Of a DNA stretch of 56,460 nt, positions 54,104 through 56,460 are shown piece by piece. The notes below the pieces were generated by a model, which was not told the origin of the DNA, did no database searches, and saw only the letters and a program-made list of their open reading frames with translations. This DNA comes from Thermoplasmata archaeon (GTDB taxonomy: Archaea > Thermoplasmatota > Thermoplasmata > Thermoplasmatales > GCA-001856825). Within the stretch, counting starts at the first letter, position 1; every line of letters begins with the position of its first letter. The translations under genes were made by a program, and so were the position numbers. The stretch spans positions 1-56,460 of the forward strand of contig JAJZYT010000010.1 of NCBI GenBank assembly GCA_021797915.1. Reading direction: 5' to 3'.

Positions 54104-55180
54104 GTGGCAACCCTAGACCTAGAAAAAATGACCGAACAGTTGAACTTGACTTTTGATAAGTCAGTCCCCTCTGCTACCATGGGCCTTTCTGCATTAGTTT
54201 CAATTAACGGGAAAGTCGTATACAACAGGGCTCTCGGAACGATAGAGAAACTAAATTTCAAGTATGAACAGGACACGATCTATGACCTGGCATCGTTAAC
54301 CAAACCCTTGGCAACTTCTCTGCTGCTCTGCAAGCTCTTATCAAAAGGAAAGATAGCTCTAAGAGACACAGTAGGCGATCTTGGGCTGTTTACAAAGTAC
54401 CAAAATCTGAAGAACCTGTCGATTGAAACACTTATGACACACACATCCGGACTGATACCTGATAAACCGCTTTACATGGAAGGGAAGAACAAGGCAAGCT
54501 ATCTTTCCGGTATAAACAAGGAAGCTGAGAAGGCAGTGCCATTCAGCAGAGAGATTTACAGTGATCTCAACTACATACTTCTCGGGTTCATGCTCGAAGA
54601 GTTGTACGGAAAACCACTTGGAGATATCTGGAAAGAAGAGATCGGCGATAAACTCGGTTTGAAATCATCTGGATTCAACCCTTCTGTAGAAAAGGAAAGA
54701 GTCGCCCCTACAGAAGTCACAGAGGACAGGGGCTTAGTGTGGGGGAAAGTGCACGATGAAAAATCTTACTATATAGGTGGAGAGGCAGGTCATGCGGGAC
54801 TGTTTTCAAACTCCCAAGATGTCTGGAAATTGCTTCAATCCTTCTTGAATGGAAAGGTCATTCCTGAAAAGGTCACAAAGCTAGCCGTTTCCAACAGGAA
54901 TGTCCAATTTGGGGGAATGTTTGGACTTGGATGGATGACAAAGGTTCCAGCACCCGTGAACAGGAGCGAATCATTTTACCTGAATGCATTCATGGGCGAC
55001 TTCGCGCCTTACGGGACATTTGGACATACGGGGTTTACCGGAACATCTATCTGCATCAATACGGAACTGAACCTTATATGTGTACTTCTGACAAATAGAG
55101 TATATCCCACAAGGGAGTCCGATGGAATACTTAGCCTGCGAAGACATTTCCACAATGCTGTTTTCTTCAACGTTTCCTGA
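54104..55180 (+). CDS. AmiE/YbbE-type N-acetylmuramyl-L-alanine amidase (serine beta-lactamase fold)
   Basis: A 358-aa penicillin-recognising serine hydrolase (GTG start). Catalytic SxxK is Ser64-Lys67 (ASLTK), the Tyr motif is YSDLNY near residue 152, and the third motif is GHTGFTGTS. The stretch KVHDEKSYYIGGEAGHAGLF is the mark of the YbbE/AmiE group, whose Bacillus member cleaves the MurNAc-L-Ala amide. Bacterial YbbE is secreted with a signal peptide; this one has none. An esterase function cannot be excluded from sequence alone, but MurQ lies convergent at its 3' end (14-bp overlap). Confidence 0.87.
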   Translation: MATLDLEKMTEQLNLTFDKSVPSATMGLSALVSINGKVVYNRALGTIEKLNFKYEQDTIYDLASLTKPLATSLLLCKLLSKGKIALRDTVGDLGLFTKYQNLKNLSIETLMTHTSGLIPDKPLYMEGKNKASYLSGINKEAEKAVPFSREIYSDLNYILLGFMLEELYGKPLGDIWKEEIGDKLGLKSSGFNPSVEKERVAPTEVTEDRGLVWGKVHDEKSYYIGGEAGHAGLFSNSQDVWKLLQSFLNGKVIPEKVTKLAVSNRNVQFGGMFGLGWMTKVPAPVNRSESFYLNAFMGDFAPYGTFGHTGFTGTSICINTELNLICVLLTNRVYPTRESDGILSLRRHFHNAVFFNVS

Positions 55181-56009
55181 TTCTCTCTAGTTGTCTCACC
55201 GTCTTTTCTAGATTGTACGCGTTCTCTTCTAGCATTCCCTTAGCCGCTGTCTCAGAGAGCCCGAATCTTTCACTTATCATGCTGGCGGCCCTCAGTTTAA
55301 GTTTCTTGTTGAAGGATGCCTTCATGTGAAACATTCGGTTCCCATAGGTCCTACCAAGTTTGATAGCTATTGTAGTGCTTATTATATTCAGGACCATTTT
55401 CTGAGATGTTGCTGCCTTCATCCTGGTAGATCCTTGGATCACCTCTGGGCCTGAATTGAGGAAGATGACAACCTCGGCCACTTCTTTAAGGGGAGATTTG
55501 CTGGAATTCACTATTGCGGCAGTAAAACATCCTCTTGCTTTGGCCTCCCTCAGGGCAGCTACCACGAATGGAGTGCGTCCTGAGGCGGTTATTCCGATGA
55601 CACAATCTCTATTAGTCAACTTTTTTTTATTTAATTCTCTGACTGCGGATTCTCCAGAGTCCTCCGCACCCTCAATTGATTTAGTCAACGCTATTTTCCC
55701 ACCAGCTATGAGATAGTCGAACGTCTCCCTACCTAGTCCATAGGTGGGCCACATCTCAATCGCGTCTTGTGCCCCTATTCTACCGCTAGTTCCGGAACCA
55801 ACGTAAATGACCCTTCCTCCGGACTTAACACAACCAAGTGCACGTTTTATCACCTTGGACACTTTTGTGACTGACTTCCCGACACTATTGTAGGCTCTGA
55901 AATCTTCAGAATGTATTTTCTCAACTATGGACCGAATACTCATGGTCGAAATGACCTTGGTATTGGAGTTGACTTTCTCTGTATCTGGGATGCTTCTATT
56001 TACTCGCAT
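55167..56009 (-). CDS. murQ: N-acetylmuramic acid 6-phosphate etherase
   Basis: A 280-aa SIS-domain lyase that splits MurNAc-6-P into GlcNAc-6-P and D-lactate. MurQ signatures: VGSGTSGRIGAQDAIEMWPT, LIAGGKIALTKSIEGAEDS, GITASGRTPFVVAAL and GPEVIQGSTRMKAATSQKMV. Both catalytic Glu positions (in DAIEMWP and EGAED) are present. Typical bacterial length is about 300. It is on the minus strand, convergent with the AmiE-like gene. A minus-strand TTATAATATTC box at the edge of the repeat lies about 27 bp upstream of its ATG. Confidence 0.95.
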   Translation of the reverse strand: MRVNRSIPDTEKVNSNTKVISTMSIRSIVEKIHSEDFRAYNSVGKSVTKVSKVIKRALGCVKSGGRVIYVGSGTSGRIGAQDAIEMWPTYGLGRETFDYLIAGGKIALTKSIEGAEDSGESAVRELNKKKLTNRDCVIGITASGRTPFVVAALREAKARGCFTAAIVNSSKSPLKEVAEVVIFLNSGPEVIQGSTRMKAATSQKMVLNIISTTIAIKLGRTYGNRMFHMKASFNKKLKLRAASMISERFGLSETAAKGMLEENAYNLEKTVRQLERIRKR

Positions 56010-56033
56010 CTTGCTATAAATGCGTATAGAATA

Positions 56034-56113
56034 TTATAATCTTTGTTGGGAGTTTGAGGGAAGCTGTAAAACTCCAATGCTTCAGCATGGAGATGTATGG
56101 ACTTTCCTCAAGG
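56034..56113 (+). repeat. 80-bp transposon-end repeat, copy 2
   Basis: Aligned to the reverse complement of 34341-34420 with 76 of 80 bases identical and no gap. It precedes the tnpB at 56196 by 82 bp and contains the same hairpins. The 5' edge TTATAATCTTTG overlaps the murQ promoter, so the element appears inserted directly upstream of murQ. Confidence 0.85.
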
Positions 56114-56195
56114 GGCTTTGTAGTTTAATTACCAATAAAACTACAGAGTACGGCGTGTGAGAAGTATTATATTTCACTACCGGATAGATAACTAT

Positions 56196-56460
56196 ATGGA
56201 GAGGACATACAAATTTAGATTGTATCCAAAGTCAAAACAGGTAGCCATTATGGATGGATGGCTCAATCTTCTCCATACTCTATACAATGCGGGATTGCAA
56301 CAGAGGATTATCGCCCATAGGGAATACCGCAAGACACAATCCTATAGCAGGCAGGCCAACGAGCTTCCTGAATTGAAAAAGACACTGCCAGAATATGGAG
56401 AGATACATTCCCAAGTCCTTCAGGATGTTTTCAGGAGACTGGATAAATCCTATGACAATC
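56196..56460 (+). CDS. tnpB: TnpB/OrfB-type transposase, 3' end cut by window edge
   Basis: The first 88 codons from ATG 56196: MERTYKFRLYPKSKQVAIMD, then LYNAGLQQRIIAHREYRK. This is the OrfB N-terminal helix-turn-helix region. It is clearly different in sequence from the TnpB at 33150-34304, although both are preceded by the same 80-bp end. Catalytic region lies outside the window. Confidence 0.85.
   Translation, partial: MERTYKFRLYPKSKQVAIMDGWLNLLHTLYNAGLQQRIIAHREYRKTQSYSRQANELPELKKTLPEYGEIHSQVLQDVFRRLDKSYDN

Noticed and set aside
37515-56009. Reading the island as a wall-synthesis (pseudomurein or murein) cluster
   Set aside because: No MurA-F-type ligases, MraY or glycosyltransferases for wall building are present; every sugar enzyme is catabolic.
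34341-56113. Calling the 21.7-kb segment a proven composite transposon
   Set aside because: IS200/IS605 elements move as single strands and inverted ends alone do not show co-mobility; no target duplication or empty site is visible.

Overview
The window reads as a chromosomal segment of an archaeon, most likely a wall-less acidophile of the Thermoplasmatales or a close relative. Supporting signs are consecutive ether-lipid genes (GGGP and DGGGP synthases), an archaeal-type dihydroneopterin aldolase, Trm1, RNA polymerase subunit K, a Nop5/56 C/D-box protein, an intron-less tRNA-Leu(GAG), AT-rich box A promoters about 25 nt upstream of start codons (leaderless style), frequent GTG/TTG starts, and an oligopeptide-binding protein with a C-terminal membrane anchor. 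No rRNA or species marker is present, so the order-level call is inference.

Layout. 1-1130: TnpB running off the left edge. 1.2-7.8 kb: plus-strand metabolic genes (orphan ABC ATPase; N-acylamino-acid racemase plus M20 deacylase; MptD/THEP1/Trm1; two membrane-lipid enzymes). 7.8-14.3 kb: minus strand (TPR protein, lysine 6-aminotransferase, LipB, KatG, AbiE-type toxin-antitoxin pair). 14.4-15.0 kb: decayed MalY/PatB pseudogene. 15.2-23.7 kb: aminotransferase, RpoK, GAF-type methionine sulfoxide reductase, Nop5-like protein, two exported proteins, an Hps-RraA fusion and a large GT-C-like membrane protein. 23.8-30.0 kb: NAD kinase/JAMM/ComB operon, MFS transporter, PfkB kinase, PdxS, PurC. 30.2-33 kb: tRNA-Leu, small basic and coiled-coil genes, MscS. 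33.1-34.4 kb: complete TnpB with an 80-bp end repeat. 34.4-37.4 kb: NfeD-like protein, small glycine-rich protein, GTP-type PEP carboxykinase.

The main discovery is the 37.5-56.0 kb block, which carries nearly a complete bacterial-style pathway for taking apart peptidoglycan fragments in an archaeon that shows no sign here of making peptidoglycan. It contains NagZ (beta-N-acetylglucosaminidase), NamZ (DUF1343/GH171 exo-N-acetylmuramidase), an AmiE/YbbE-type serine-hydrolase amidase, a BadF-family MurNAc/GlcNAc kinase (MurK-like), MurQ (MurNAc-6-P etherase), a PBP4/DacB-type D-Ala-D-Ala carboxypeptidase, an L-Ala-D/L-Glu epimerase, a diaminopimelate decarboxylase, and a complete oligopeptide-type ABC importer. 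Three less defined enzymes sit among them: a phospholipase-B-like/C45 Ntn hydrolase, a class-II glutamine amidotransferase-like protein and a double-GNAT protein. The sugar hydrolases and amidases have no signal peptides, so the simplest model is import of muropeptides followed by cytoplasmic dismantling: NagZ/NamZ/AmiE free sugars and peptides, MurK and MurQ yield GlcNAc-6-P and D-lactate, DacB and the epimerase process the stem peptide, and LysA turns released meso-DAP into lysine. Most of these genes alternate in strand, each with its own apparent promoter.

The segment containing this block is bounded by two copies of an 80-bp sequence in inverted orientation (34341-34420 and 56034-56113; 76/80 identical by hand alignment), each immediately upstream of a different tnpB gene. 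This makes lateral acquisition or mobility plausible but does not prove it.
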